From: Fibrobacter succinogenes
GTDB taxonomy: Bacteria; Fibrobacterota; Fibrobacteria; Fibrobacterales; Fibrobacteraceae
NCBI RefSeq assembly: GCF_902779965.1
Contig: NZ_CACZDK010000009.1
Location: 1-64,000 of the forward strand
Direction of reading: 5' to 3'
DNA: 64,000 nt
In this document: positions 8,858-17,754 of the stretch, in pieces
Layout of the letters: every line of letters begins with the position of its first letter
Position numbering within the stretch: the stretch's first letter is position 1
Made by a program: the position numbers and the translations under genes
Notes under the pieces: model-generated
Databases searched by the model: none
What the model saw: only the letters and a program-made list of their open reading frames with translations
Told to the model about the DNA's origin: nothing

Positions 8858-9310
8858 CTATTTAATTTCTACTTCGACCTTGGCCGAAAGCACTTCGGAC
8901 CGCGGTATGACGATTTCGCCGGCATTGCCCTTAAGCTTGAGCTTCAAATTTTCTTCGTCGGCATCTAAAAGTTCGCCCGTCACTGGCTTACCCGTCGAGC
9001 GGGTCACGCGGAGCAAACGGCCCTTGTTGCGGTTAAAGTCCGCCATAGACTTGAGGGGGCGGTCTATTCCCGGAGAAGAAACTTCAAGCGTGTAAGCGCC
9101 CTCGATCAACTCGGGATCCAGGTCCAGCGCATCCGAAAGGAAATGACTCACGTTCGTGCAGTCATCGATAGTAACACCTTCGGGCTTGTCGATAAAAATC
9201 CGCAATGTCTTGCGCTTGCCGGCACGGAACACATCAGCTTCTACAAGCGTCACAGATGCAGACTTGCAGGCGTCGGCAATGAGAGAATTCAGTTTTTCTT
9301 GGGCGACCAA
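8858..9310 (-). CDS. rimP: ribosome maturation factor RimP
   Basis: RimP is needed for 30S maturation. The family pattern is clear: an N-terminal domain with RKTLRIFIDKPEGVTIDDC and SHFLSDALD, then the diagnostic YTLEVSSPGIDRPLK, then an SH3-like C-terminal domain. The 150-residue length is normal. The start is TTG at 9310, preceded by AAGAGG at a good distance (about 6 bases); no suitable ATG is available. It is the first gene of the nusA-infB operon, so the promoter should lie in 9311-9500. Confidence 0.92.
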   Translation of the reverse strand: MVAQEKLNSLIADACKSASVTLVEADVFRAGKRKTLRIFIDKPEGVTIDDCTNVSHFLSDALDLDPELIEGAYTLEVSSPGIDRPLKSMADFNRNKGRLLRVTRSTGKPVTGELLDADEENLKLKLKGNAGEIVIPRSEVLSAKVEVEIK

Positions 9311-9503
9311 ATAAACCTCTTATATTAAAATAGACGTTCGCTTACGGACCTTCTCCAGAAACCTTTGGGACCAAAATCCGGGGTTTCAACGGAAAAAATC
9401 CACGAACAGTCTAAAAACCGATACAAATAGAGAAATTTTTTTGCACTCAGGCAACCGCTATTATAAAAATAGGGGCTAATTAGTGACAAGAGTATAAAAT
9501 TTA

Positions 9504-11381
9504 TCAATGCGTGAGGCAATAATTCCGATCGTATATAAGGCGAATGGGGAGACGAGCTTTTCGAACATCGTCCGTCATCTCAGACTTCGAAGATTCGCCA
9601 TTTTCATAGAAGCAGTAAGCGGCCAATTTACTTGGATTACTCGGACTATTTAACCGTATCCAAAAACAAGTTTTAAGTCTTTTATTGCCCGTCAAACTCA
9701 AAAACACAGCTTCACGATCGTAGTAACCGGCTGGGAGAAGATTAAACTTAGATTCGTTGTCCCCACCCATTTCTTCAGAATAAAGTTTTGTTATATCATG
9801 ACCAACGATACCTATCAGTTCCTTAACTTCTTGCGAATCCGGCAAGACCCAGCAATCATTCGGATCCGTAGACAGCCTATGGATGAAAAGAGCCTCCTCT
9901 GTATTATAATAGCGCCCATATTTTTTGCAAAGATCAACGCCATTATCTCGTTCATAAGCATAATAATCATCAAAGCACGTTTTTTCTGTTGACGTAAAGC
10001 TATCATCCCAATACTGCAAGTTTTCCGCCATCCATTTTTGATGAAGATTCATGTTCCCTTCCTCGGCATTAAAATCAACAACCGAGTAGGAATCGCCTAG
10101 AATCGTTGCGGACAGCTTCGAGACAGAGAATGACGAAGAGGACTGCACTGAGCTGCTTGACGACTTGGCAACCGTCTTTTTTTCGCCCTTAATGCAGCGA
10201 ATAGAATACAAGGACGTTTTTGACCTTTTCTGCCACTTAGCCTCGTTTTCATCGGAAGAGAAACACAAAACAGCCGCATTTTCTCCATCTGTTTCACTAC
10301 TAGTCCAGAAACATGATTCTGAGGCATCGTAACTCTGTTTCCAATCATCACTAACTTTGCCAGAGCCAGCAGGAAGAACTCCAAATCCGAATTCATCCGA
10401 ACCCGCCCACTGTTCAGACTTGAGCTTTTTAGCAGATTTATTACCAACGACTTCAAGTAAAATTTTCCAGTCCGTCGTATCCGGCACATGCCATCCATCA
10501 GGGCAAGCATCCTCCGTCAGACTGAACGTATAAAGCCGACCATACATTTCACAATAATCTGTTCGGTTCTGGAAACAGTAAGGAGACATATATTGAGAAT
10601 AAAGATTTTCTGCCATCCATGTCTGAGAACCAATCGTTACAATATCATATGATTCCGAATAATCATCCCAATAAAGCGAAACATCTTTTTGGACAACAGC
10701 GCCAGATGCCAATGTTATTATCGAAGAGCTACTTACTGAAGACGACGAAATAGCCGCAGCAGAAGAAGACTCTGCAGATGACGACGATGATTCTTCCTTC
10801 AATCCTTTTTCAACAACAAATTCTTTCGAGCTCGCACCCTTATTACTCTTGTTATACGGAATAACACGAATAATACCATTCGAAGTTGCATCTACACCAT
10901 ATTCAGCATCTAGTTTGACCTTAACAGAATAACAAGTTTTGCCATCAGCCGGGCCATTCAAATCGAAGGATTCGTCGAGCAAATCCACACCTGCATCGCT
11001 AGTATTTTTCCTAAAAACGATGCGATAGCTATCATCTACAGATGTACCAAACACAACATCAATCGTTTGCCCAACCTTGAATTTTTCGCCACCGGCAGGA
11101 TAAACAACTTTCACGCCATCAGACACAGAACAATCGTAGTCTCCATCAGAGCCATTCGATTTTACACTAGACGATGAAACTGGTTCACTACTACTGGATT
11201 CAGCAACGCTAGACGAGGATTCATCCGATTCTATTTCTGAATGAGCCTTTTTCCAACCCTCAAAATCATCTTCCATTTGCGAGACATAATCCGTGCAAGC
11301 AGAAAAGAAAGACGCTACGGATAAAATAATTATAGATAGCTTCGCTACGCTCGCAATGACGTTTTTTCTCTCGTTTTTCAT
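9504..11381 (-). CDS. lipoprotein with two FISUMP domains
   Basis: The 625-residue protein begins with a lipoprotein signal (hydrophobic stretch ending FFSAC). An acidic/serine linker follows, then an Ig-like domain starting VVYPAGGEKFKVGQ. A second poly-Ser linker leads to two copies of the Fibrobacter succinogenes major paralogous domain (FISUMP, PF09603/TIGR02145). These are marked by QTWMAENL and HQKWMAENLQYW, by DTTDWKILLEVVGNKSA and DSQEVKELIGIVGHD, and by FWTSSE and FWIRL. Poly-Ser linkers between modules are a Fibrobacter habit. It is probably surface-exposed on the outer membrane; its function is unknown. I chose ATG at 11381 because the longer reading starts before the signal peptide with unlikely sequence. 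Confidence 0.85.
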   Translation of the reverse strand: MKNERKNVIASVAKLSIIILSVASFFSACTDYVSQMEDDFEGWKKAHSEIESDESSSSVAESSSSEPVSSSSVKSNGSDGDYDCSVSDGVKVVYPAGGEKFKVGQTIDVVFGTSVDDSYRIVFRKNTSDAGVDLLDESFDLNGPADGKTCYSVKVKLDAEYGVDATSNGIIRVIPYNKSNKGASSKEFVVEKGLKEESSSSSAESSSAAAISSSSVSSSSIITLASGAVVQKDVSLYWDDYSESYDIVTIGSQTWMAENLYSQYMSPYCFQNRTDYCEMYGRLYTFSLTEDACPDGWHVPDTTDWKILLEVVGNKSAKKLKSEQWAGSDEFGFGVLPAGSGKVSDDWKQSYDASESCFWTSSETDGENAAVLCFSSDENEAKWQKRSKTSLYSIRCIKGEKKTVAKSSSSSVQSSSSFSVSKLSATILGDSYSVVDFNAEEGNMNLHQKWMAENLQYWDDSFTSTEKTCFDDYYAYERDNGVDLCKKYGRYYNTEEALFIHRLSTDPNDCWVLPDSQEVKELIGIVGHDITKLYSEEMGGDNESKFNLLPAGYYDREAVFLSLTGNKRLKTCFWIRLNSPSNPSKLAAYCFYENGESSKSEMTDDVRKARLPIRLIYDRNYCLTH

Positions 11382-11444
11382 CAGTAAAGTTTCACCCGAT
11401 CTCTCGTCTCTAGTCTTTCGTCTCTCGTCGAACATAAACCCCTC

Positions 11445-12380
11445 CTAGAACGCAAAGCTAAGTCCAATACCAACAGCACCGGCAATCGCAATACCGATAC
11501 CTACACCACGCAAAGTCTGCCCAGATTTGGCATCATCGTGATTCTTTTTGTATTCCGCTTCAGTCGAATACTTTTTCTCGGAAGAATTCTTCGCCTTACT
11601 GTTTCCGACCACGGCAAGTACAACTCCGGTCACAGTTGCGGCAGCGCCGATACTCAGCGGCACCCAACGGATGCCTTTCTTTGCATACTTTTCCTTCGTC
11701 GGAGCATTCTGACCGACATTCGCAGGAATACTTTCACCAATCTTATTCTCGCCCACCGCTTCTGTTTTTGCGGCAAGCGGAGTTTCAACAACAGGAACAT
11801 TAACGGGCGTCGGATCCGGCAACGGAGCAACAATTGAATCTGCAACAGTCGTTTCTTGAACTACAGAATTTCCAGCCTTGCCTCTTTTGAACATTTCCAA
11901 TTCTTTAACGCTATGGAAAAATTCAGGCGACTTCGCTTCAATAACTGCCAGAAGTTCATTCACATCAGAACCACGCCCGTTGAAACTTGCAATGAGCTTG
12001 TTCCCTGCAGTTTCGTAGAGTTCCGCCGAGAGCGTAAGCGAATTTCCAAAGCGACCCACGCGAGCCTGGCAAACATAATCGGCCGCAATATTCTTGCCCG
12101 TTTCTACAAGGCAGCTCCCTTCGCACTCCTCAAGAGCCTTGCTCGGCGGCAACATCTGTTGGATGTTTTCACGAGTCATGATGGTGTAATTCTGCACCGC
12201 CGGGAGTTCCTTGACAGCCTGCTCTCGCAATACGTTAGTAAGGTACTGGCGGTCCAAAAACGGCACACTATCCTTGGCACTGCCATCTGCCGCCGTTTCA
12301 AGCACAGCAACAAAGGCTGCCGATGCATTTATGGAAAGAATAAAAATCAAAATAGCGAAAAATAAGCGATTCATACCCAT
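11445..12380 (-). CDS. signal-peptide protein with CsgG/FlgO-like N-terminal half
   Basis: The 311-residue product starts with a cleavable signal (LFFAILIFILSINASAA). It continues with a domain reminiscent of CsgG/FlgO/TolB-type proteins: VAVLETAADG, then a long helix and YTIMTRENIQQMLPPSKALEECEGSCLVETGKNIAADYV. That pattern normally helps assemble outer-membrane or secretion complexes. A Pro/Val-rich linker leads to two hydrophobic segments near the C-terminus, separated by a Lys-rich stretch. Another ATG at 12374 could be the true start. It lies 63 bases upstream of the FISUMP lipoprotein on the same strand and may be co-transcribed. The exact role is unknown. Confidence 0.7.
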   Translation of the reverse strand: MGMNRLFFAILIFILSINASAAFVAVLETAADGSAKDSVPFLDRQYLTNVLREQAVKELPAVQNYTIMTRENIQQMLPPSKALEECEGSCLVETGKNIAADYVCQARVGRFGNSLTLSAELYETAGNKLIASFNGRGSDVNELLAVIEAKSPEFFHSVKELEMFKRGKAGNSVVQETTVADSIVAPLPDPTPVNVPVVETPLAAKTEAVGENKIGESIPANVGQNAPTKEKYAKKGIRWVPLSIGAAATVTGVVLAVVGNSKAKNSSEKKYSTEAEYKKNHDDAKSGQTLRGVGIGIAIAGAVGIGLSFAF

Positions 12381-12572
12381 AAAGTAACATTTTTGAAAAC
12401 AACCGTCAAACCAAATTGCACTAAGGGTTGTTCTACATCACTTTTGTAAACCGCCACAATGAGCTTTGGAAAAAGCGAGAAGAACACGAACTATGGTCCA
12501 AAGCACTCAAAAATAAAACCTTCTCTAAGTTCTAAACTCAAAGTTCAAAGTTCTAATTACTATATTTAAACC

Positions 12573-12782
12573 ATGGCATACGTACTTCTCATTCTTATCA
12601 GCATCGGCGGGCTTGCGCTCTGCGGTTTTTATCTCAAGAAAAACATTATCCGCATCAAGGATAAAAATAAGGATGAACCTCAAAAGTACAAGCGCATCCT
12701 GAACTACGTCCCGACGGGACTTTGGTACGGCTATTTGATTATTTTCTTCGCCGGCCTTACGATTAATAATTTGATTTTTTAG
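12573..12782 (+). CDS. small two-helix membrane protein
   Basis: The 69-residue product has a hydrophobic helix at residues 2-22, a basic loop (KKNIIRIKDKNKDEPQKYKR) and a second helix ending in NNLIF. It has a clear topology but no recognised family. The ATG lies in a Kozak-like CC context with no strong Shine-Dalgarno. It stands alone on the plus strand between two minus-strand genes. It is probably real because the two-helix hairpin with a positive loop is well formed. Confidence 0.5.
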   Translation: MAYVLLILISIGGLALCGFYLKKNIIRIKDKNKDEPQKYKRILNYVPTGLWYGYLIIFFAGLTINNLIF

Positions 12783-12895
12783 TATGCCGTGATTAGTGGC
12801 TAATGCGTCTTCCTCGAAGAGGATCCATACTATTTGCGAAATATGTATGGTTCCTCGCGAAGCGAGGATGACTGTGATACTGTTTCGAACCGCTT
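12783..12895. repeat. intergenic dispersed-repeat material
   Basis: No gene is seen. It contains GGATCCATAC, its mirror GTATGGTTCC a few bases on, and CTCGCGAAGCGAGGATGAC. The last block recurs at 63870-63900 and belongs to the genome's family of short palindromic sequences ending in GGATGAC. Confidence 0.45.
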
Positions 12896-13609
12896 TTATT
12901 TTTTGGATGCCAACCAGCGTTCGTACAGGAACAGCGCGATAAAATTCTTTCCATCAATGAACTGATGCGCGGCTTCTTCGTAAGGCAACACTTCCGTACG
13001 GATCCATTCGTTCTCATCGGTGTAAGTCTGGTTCTTGCCATCCATCGCTTCAAGTTCAGCACGCGTCACATGGCGTTCGATGGCATAAAGTCGAATGCGC
13101 TCGTCCAAAAGCCCGCAGCTTCCGGCAAAGCCATCGCTTGCGCCCTTGTACCAAAAGTCCATCAAGTCGATAAGTTCTGAATCCTTCGCCTTGATTTGCG
13201 CTTCTTCTTCCAGTTCCGAAAGAGCCACCTTGCGGAAGTCGCCCGACCAGTCGAGAATTCCCGCCGGGATTTCGAGCGATGCAGTTTCTGAAATGGCAAA
13301 TCGCGGTTGGCGCACCAAGAGCAAATAGCGTTTGCCCTCGCAATGGAGCACAACGAGCACGCCCACGGCATGGCCACGTACAAGCACAATCCCGTGCACC
13401 GGCTTACCATCCGGCAAAAACGCCGTCGCGTTCAACTTGATAAACAACGGCTCATGCTTTTTGTTAAAGTAATCGACCGAAGCAAAATGAACTTTCGTGA
13501 TTTTGAATTTTTTCTCAGAAGCTTCAAGCCACTGCTTATAGATTTTGCTTTCAAGAATTATAGGTTTGTCTTCTTCGGGAATTTCAGCAGCAAAGGTATA
13601 TTCAATCAT
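12896..13609 (-). CDS. Nudix hydrolase-like protein
   Basis: The 237-residue protein resembles ADP-sugar pyrophosphatase-type Nudix enzymes, which split NDP-X compounds. A strand with RYLLLVRQPRFAISETASLEIPAG leads into the Nudix box region GILDWSGDFRKVALSELEEEAQI. The two metal-binding Glu residues (EE in ELEEE) are kept, but the box is imperfect: Asp replaces the first Glu, Ser replaces the Arg before the EL, and Gln replaces the Gly. It may still be active or may have drifted. It is the last gene of the 17703-12896 operon; its ATG overlaps the stop of the upstream lipoprotein gene by 4 bases (ATGA). Confidence 0.72.
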   Translation of the reverse strand: MIEYTFAAEIPEEDKPIILESKIYKQWLEASEKKFKITKVHFASVDYFNKKHEPLFIKLNATAFLPDGKPVHGIVLVRGHAVGVLVVLHCEGKRYLLLVRQPRFAISETASLEIPAGILDWSGDFRKVALSELEEEAQIKAKDSELIDLMDFWYKGASDGFAGSCGLLDERIRLYAIERHVTRAELEAMDGKNQTYTDENEWIRTEVLPYEEAAHQFIDGKNFIALFLYERWLASKK

Positions 13610-14721
13610 TTCGACTCCGTCGAATCGGCGCGAAGCGTATCAGGAGCAACCGTCGCCGACTTCCAGACTTTGTACAAACTATCTATTTGCGTTTTGTTTT
13701 CGCCGTCATCGCTTTCCGTCAAGATGTTATTACTCTCTAAGCGATAGGCAATCCAATCTTTCTTTGTCGAAGGGCCGCAAGAACGTTCGCCTTCGCTTGG
13801 CACAAAGAGTTCTCGCACAAAGGTAGCCTTGCTGTTATAAGCAAAACCGCCATATGCAAAATTATTCATCATAGCGCACGAAGGAATGTTCTCGACATAA
13901 TATGTGCTCATGTGCCAAATCGTATCCAATCGTTCATTTACTTTTCCAAGCGCAGTCGAATCATATTCCCACTTGGTATTCAAGCAGTAAACGGAATCCG
14001 CAGAAGCACAGGCGTAACGCACCGGCACAAGCGCTGTGTCGTTTACGTTCCAACTCGCAGGATAAACAGTATCGGCAACAACGTCACCGCACATATCGAC
14101 GCGCATGGTGCAATTTGCACGGAGAGTCCGCCAGAAAAATTTTTGCGGCGTAATGGAATCAAGCACTCGCAAAATCGAGGGAGATTCTTTTGTACGTAAC
14201 GGAAGCGAATCATGCACAGCAAAAGCGGAATCGATAAAGATACTGAACGTATCGCGTTCCAGTTTTCCACGGCGGAGCATGATGGAATCCAGCAAGGAAT
14301 CCACATCGTTCTTGACAATCACATTCGTCACCTGCGAAGGCAAATCCTTCAGCACCATCTTGAAAGTCGTATCCGGGCGGTACATGGGAGCCGGGCAATC
14401 ATCCGTATTCACCTTGATCTCGATTTTCGGAGCAATCACAAATACCGAATCGTTTACGCTTTCGTTCAAATCGATCGACGTGAGCGAGCAATTCGAGAAA
14501 GACCAAATCTGCGAAAGCGTCACATAAAGCGTATCCGAAATCAGGTGAAGCGTCTTTCCAGAATCAAGAGTTGCGCCCAAAAAGAACCCGTTACCTTCAA
14601 AGTTTTCCCCATTCGGCATCACATCGAGAGGGCCATCGCCATCCTGCGCGCACGAAGCGAAAAACGCCATCAACAAAGAAAGCAAATAAACCGGAAAAAA
14701 TGCTGCGAACTTACGCTTCAT
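13606..14721 (-). CDS. lipoprotein of unknown function
   Basis: The 371-residue product has a lipoprotein signal with Cys after LLMAFFAS. The mature part is rich in Asp, Ser and Thr and predicted mainly beta. It contains eight or more Cys residues, many spaced so they could form disulfides (NCSLTS, DDCPAP, RANCTMRVDMCGD, YACASADSVYCLN). I recognise no family. It sits 10 bases downstream of the LytM-like gene and is translationally coupled to the Nudix gene, so it probably acts with the other envelope proteins of this operon, likely in the outer membrane. Confidence 0.65.
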   Translation of the reverse strand: MKRKFAAFFPVYLLSLLMAFFASCAQDGDGPLDVMPNGENFEGNGFFLGATLDSGKTLHLISDTLYVTLSQIWSFSNCSLTSIDLNESVNDSVFVIAPKIEIKVNTDDCPAPMYRPDTTFKMVLKDLPSQVTNVIVKNDVDSLLDSIMLRRGKLERDTFSIFIDSAFAVHDSLPLRTKESPSILRVLDSITPQKFFWRTLRANCTMRVDMCGDVVADTVYPASWNVNDTALVPVRYACASADSVYCLNTKWEYDSTALGKVNERLDTIWHMSTYYVENIPSCAMMNNFAYGGFAYNSKATFVRELFVPSEGERSCGPSTKKDWIAYRLESNNILTESDDGENKTQIDSLYKVWKSATVAPDTLRADSTESK

Positions 14722-14731
14722 ACAGACTCAC

Positions 14732-15646
14732 TCAAAAAGGCAGATTCTTTTTGAATATAGCAATTTGAGCAGAATCTACCGGATGCGTCGCCTTGTAAAA
14801 ATCTTTCCAGCGCACGAACAAACCATTTTGGCGGACCGTCAAGAAAAAAGAAGCGCTATCTTGCGGCGAAAGGCGCCCCACAGCATCGTTAATGCCAAGC
14901 GTCTTACCTACGGTAGGCGCCATCTTCCAGGAGCCTATACCGAACATACGCGAAGTAATTCCATTGCCGTGGTCAAATTCCACAAACATACCTAGCGAAT
15001 CGCGCCCCGCTTCAAGCACAATTCCCGGCAAAACCGGGTAAATCGGAGCTTCGCCAAGCCCCTTAAACAAATCCGCCGAAAGCAACTGTTCCAGGCCTTC
15101 AAAGTCAAAGTTATCGACAATCGCAAGAGCCGACCACCCCAGCGGAACATGCGGGCATGGCCCGGGGAAAAGGCAACCGGTCTTGCTCGAAATCCAGACC
15201 TTCGAAGAATCTTCACGTTTCATATGTAAAAAAACGTGACGGGTCGAATCTTCAAGCATGACAAGGAGCGCATCGCCAAAATCTCTCTTGGATGCCACCC
15301 AATGGATTTTCGCCCCATCGCTAGCCAAATTCCTGACATAGCGCAAAAAAGCATTCGGAAGTTCCAAAGAATCGTTCACAATCCACGAGCACTGCGCATA
15401 GCCTTTCTTGAGTTCAAACGGAGTGCCATCATACGATGTACAACCGGCAATCCATTCTTCAACGACCGGAGCAGGGATTTCTTCATTTCCGGGTAGCGGA
15501 AGCTTATCCACCAACTTGTGGAACCAGCCATTCGTATAGGCTACAACAATCAGGGAGAAAACTAAAACAATCCTTATCAACGGGAATTTACGACGAGCCC
15601 GCTTTTTTCTTTTTTTCCCTTGATACTCTGAAAATTCTACAGCCAT
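14732..15646 (-). CDS. membrane-anchored M23/LytM-like protein lacking zinc ligands
   Basis: The 304-residue protein has a basic N-terminus and one membrane helix (about residues 24-42), with the rest in the periplasm. The last 90 residues align by eye to an M23 (LytM) peptidase domain: VLPGIVLEAGRDS, FVEFDHGNGITSRM, APTVGKTLGINDAVGRL and FLTVRQNGLFVRW. The catalytic residues are gone: the HxH pair is replaced by FFL, and no HxxxD is present. Such EnvC/NlpD-like proteins normally activate cell-wall amidases rather than cut. The start overlaps the STAS gene stop by one base (TAATG). Confidence 0.72.
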   Translation of the reverse strand: MAVEFSEYQGKKRKKRARRKFPLIRIVLVFSLIVVAYTNGWFHKLVDKLPLPGNEEIPAPVVEEWIAGCTSYDGTPFELKKGYAQCSWIVNDSLELPNAFLRYVRNLASDGAKIHWVASKRDFGDALLVMLEDSTRHVFLHMKREDSSKVWISSKTGCLFPGPCPHVPLGWSALAIVDNFDFEGLEQLLSADLFKGLGEAPIYPVLPGIVLEAGRDSLGMFVEFDHGNGITSRMFGIGSWKMAPTVGKTLGINDAVGRLSPQDSASFFLTVRQNGLFVRWKDFYKATHPVDSAQIAIFKKNLPF

Positions 15647-16314
15647 TACTTCAAAACAAAATAAGAAACAACAGCGGCAGCGATGAGCAACAGCACGATT
15701 ATAATAACGATAGGAGTCTTCGAGGACGGAGTTTCATCCACTAACGGATTCTTGTCCAAAAGTCTCGATTCAACCTCCAGAAGCCTTGATTCAACTTCCA
15801 AGAGTCTCGATTCGACCAACTGCGGCGTAGTAGGCGGAGTTGCCGTTTTATATTTTGGTTTAGGCACAGACGCTATAGGAGAAGCAGACGAAGCCACCTT
15901 CTTCCTTACCATCGGCACCTTTTTCACTGGTCGCACAGCCGGTACAGTCGGGATCTTGACCTTCGAAATATCGACAGGTGTGTAATCGGCCATTTCAGCT
16001 TCATTCTTGAAGATTCGAATAAAGCGTTCGAGCCCCACTTTTTTGAGACTCTTCGCAAGGGATTCCTTGTTTGCAATAACCGCAAACGTACCCTTTCTTT
16101 TCAAGAGTTCCTGATGGAACTGCATAAAGGCGTTGTATGCATCGCTATAAACAAAATCAATGCCCGATAAATCCACAGCAACAAACTTGGCTTTGGAACT
16201 CGAACTTATTACAGAATGGAAATTAGCCTTGAAAAGTTCGGCATCGAAAGCTCCAATCGGATTGAGTGGAGCCGGAAGCAAAATGAATATTCCGACTTTT
16301 TTTGGATCAGCCAT
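15646..16314 (-). CDS. STAS-domain protein with C-terminal membrane helix
   Basis: Residues about 5-110 look like a STAS (anti-anti-sigma-like) domain: AKFVAVDLSGIDFVYSDAYNAFMQFHQELLKRKGTFAVIANKESLAKSLKKVGLERFIRIF. The usual phosphorylatable Ser corresponds to the YSDAYNA region, where Ser is present. A basic Pro/Ala/Val-rich linker follows, then three exact-phase heptads VESRLLE (a short coiled coil), then a C-terminal membrane helix (IVIIIVLLLIAAAVVSYFVLK type). The STAS domain would face the cytoplasm. The lack of a kinase or phosphatase nearby suggests a structural protein-protein role rather than sigma control. It lies between the PorV-like barrel gene and the LytM-like gene. Confidence 0.7.
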   Translation of the reverse strand: MADPKKVGIFILLPAPLNPIGAFDAELFKANFHSVISSSSKAKFVAVDLSGIDFVYSDAYNAFMQFHQELLKRKGTFAVIANKESLAKSLKKVGLERFIRIFKNEAEMADYTPVDISKVKIPTVPAVRPVKKVPMVRKKVASSASPIASVPKPKYKTATPPTTPQLVESRLLEVESRLLEVESRLLDKNPLVDETPSSKTPIVIIIVLLLIAAAVVSYFVLK

Positions 16315-16329
16315 ATCTACTTCCTTGCG

Positions 16330-17703
16330 TTATTCCAATATTTCATCGTCCGTTTCAATAATCGGAGTGGTAGGTGCTGGGGCAACAGGTACCTGAACAG
16401 GCGCTTGAGGTGCCGTAGGCGTTACAGGAGTCGAAGCCGGCGCCTTCGCTTCAGAGTTCACCGGAGAAACCACAGGTGCGACCGTATCCGCTGGCGCTAC
16501 AGAATCCGCAGGCGCTGTCGAAGTCGCTTTAGCCACAGAATCCACAGGAGCAGAAACCGGAACAACAGGTTCCACAACCGATTCCAGAACTGTTTCTTCC
16601 ACAAGATTTTCAGCAGGCAATTCATCTTCTGTCACAAGTTTCTTTGCGGCAGCAGTCTTGCTCAAATGGCCCTCTTCCCTCGGTTTATGCCCAAAGAGGT
16701 ACGGGCTAAAGCTTACGCTCACGCGATGCACCGGAGAGAACACCGGATGCGATTCAAACGCGTAATCCACGACAAGGAAATTGGCAATCGTAAGACCAGC
16801 ACCCGCCGTTACACTTTTAAACGTCGTAAAGCTGCTGAGACCTACACGCAACTTGAGCCCAAAGTCAAATGCAAATTCGACACCACCACGACCGCCAGAC
16901 AACCAGTCCAATGGATTTTCCCAAATGCGCTTGCCGTTAGTATCGGTCTCATAATCCAAATCCCTAGCTTCACGATGGAAAAGTCCAGCACTCTGCCAGT
17001 AGAAATTGAACTTGCCATAGAGGTATTGCACAGGCAAGCCATAGCTCAAAGCCAAGTAAAACTCAGGAGCCGAATATTCGAACTCGCCTGATTCCCAAGA
17101 TGCAGCTGATGAAGTCCAACCTTTCAAAAGACCCGCAACGTAAAAATCATCCATGATTTGGTAACGCGCACTGGCATCGCCACGGAAGCCCCAACCGCTT
17201 TGGTCCATATCGCGGTAAAGCACATGAAACGCAAGTCCCAAGTCCAAGCGGTCAATAATGCGACGGCCCCATGCTACTGAGAATACCCAGTCCGCAATCG
17301 AAAGCGTGTTGTAGTCCGAACCTTCCGGCAGCGGATCGCCTTCGCGAATGTAGGGAATATCATCGGCACCAAATCTAGAGAACGAAACTCCGATACCTTG
17401 ATTTTTCGGAAGCGGGATAACCATCGATGCATAATCGTACTTGGTATCTTCGTAGTACGCCGTATGCGAGAATGACGCCCACATATACTTGGCCTGCGTA
17501 AGCTGGTACGCATTCGTGCCAAGTCCCAGATAATCACCTTCAACCGCTAAAGTCGTTGAACCCAAGGCCGCAGAACGCGCACCCGGCTGAATATCAAGAG
17601 TTGCATTCGCACCCACCACGCGATCGGCAGCATAAGCCGACGAAACAAGCGCACAGGCAAGGAAACAAAACCGCAAAGAAATATTTTTTTTCAAAAAAGA
17701 CAT
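16330..17703 (-). CDS. PorV/UPF0164-like outer-membrane barrel with Pro/Ala tail
   Basis: A signal peptide ends at SSAYA. The start of the mature chain (LDIQPGARSAALGSTTLAVEGD, then LGTNAYQL) is the hallmark of PorV/UPF0164-type outer-membrane proteins. About 340 residues of amphipathic strands follow. The last 110 residues form a low-complexity Val/Pro/Ala/Ser tail, probably periplasmic or extracellular. I chose ATG at 17703 because the signal peptide starts there. It is the first gene of the operon running to 12896, divergent from the recombinase gene, with only 51 bases between the two start codons, so their promoters must overlap. Confidence 0.78.
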   Translation of the reverse strand: MSFLKKNISLRFCFLACALVSSAYAADRVVGANATLDIQPGARSAALGSTTLAVEGDYLGLGTNAYQLTQAKYMWASFSHTAYYEDTKYDYASMVIPLPKNQGIGVSFSRFGADDIPYIREGDPLPEGSDYNTLSIADWVFSVAWGRRIIDRLDLGLAFHVLYRDMDQSGWGFRGDASARYQIMDDFYVAGLLKGWTSSAASWESGEFEYSAPEFYLALSYGLPVQYLYGKFNFYWQSAGLFHREARDLDYETDTNGKRIWENPLDWLSGGRGGVEFAFDFGLKLRVGLSSFTTFKSVTAGAGLTIANFLVVDYAFESHPVFSPVHRVSVSFSPYLFGHKPREEGHLSKTAAAKKLVTEDELPAENLVEETVLESVVEPVVPVSAPVDSVAKATSTAPADSVAPADTVAPVVSPVNSEAKAPASTPVTPTAPQAPVQVPVAPAPTTPIIETDDEILE

Positions 17704-17754
17704 TTGGTGACATCTAAGATAGATTATTTTTTCTTTCGTAAACAATAAAAAAAA

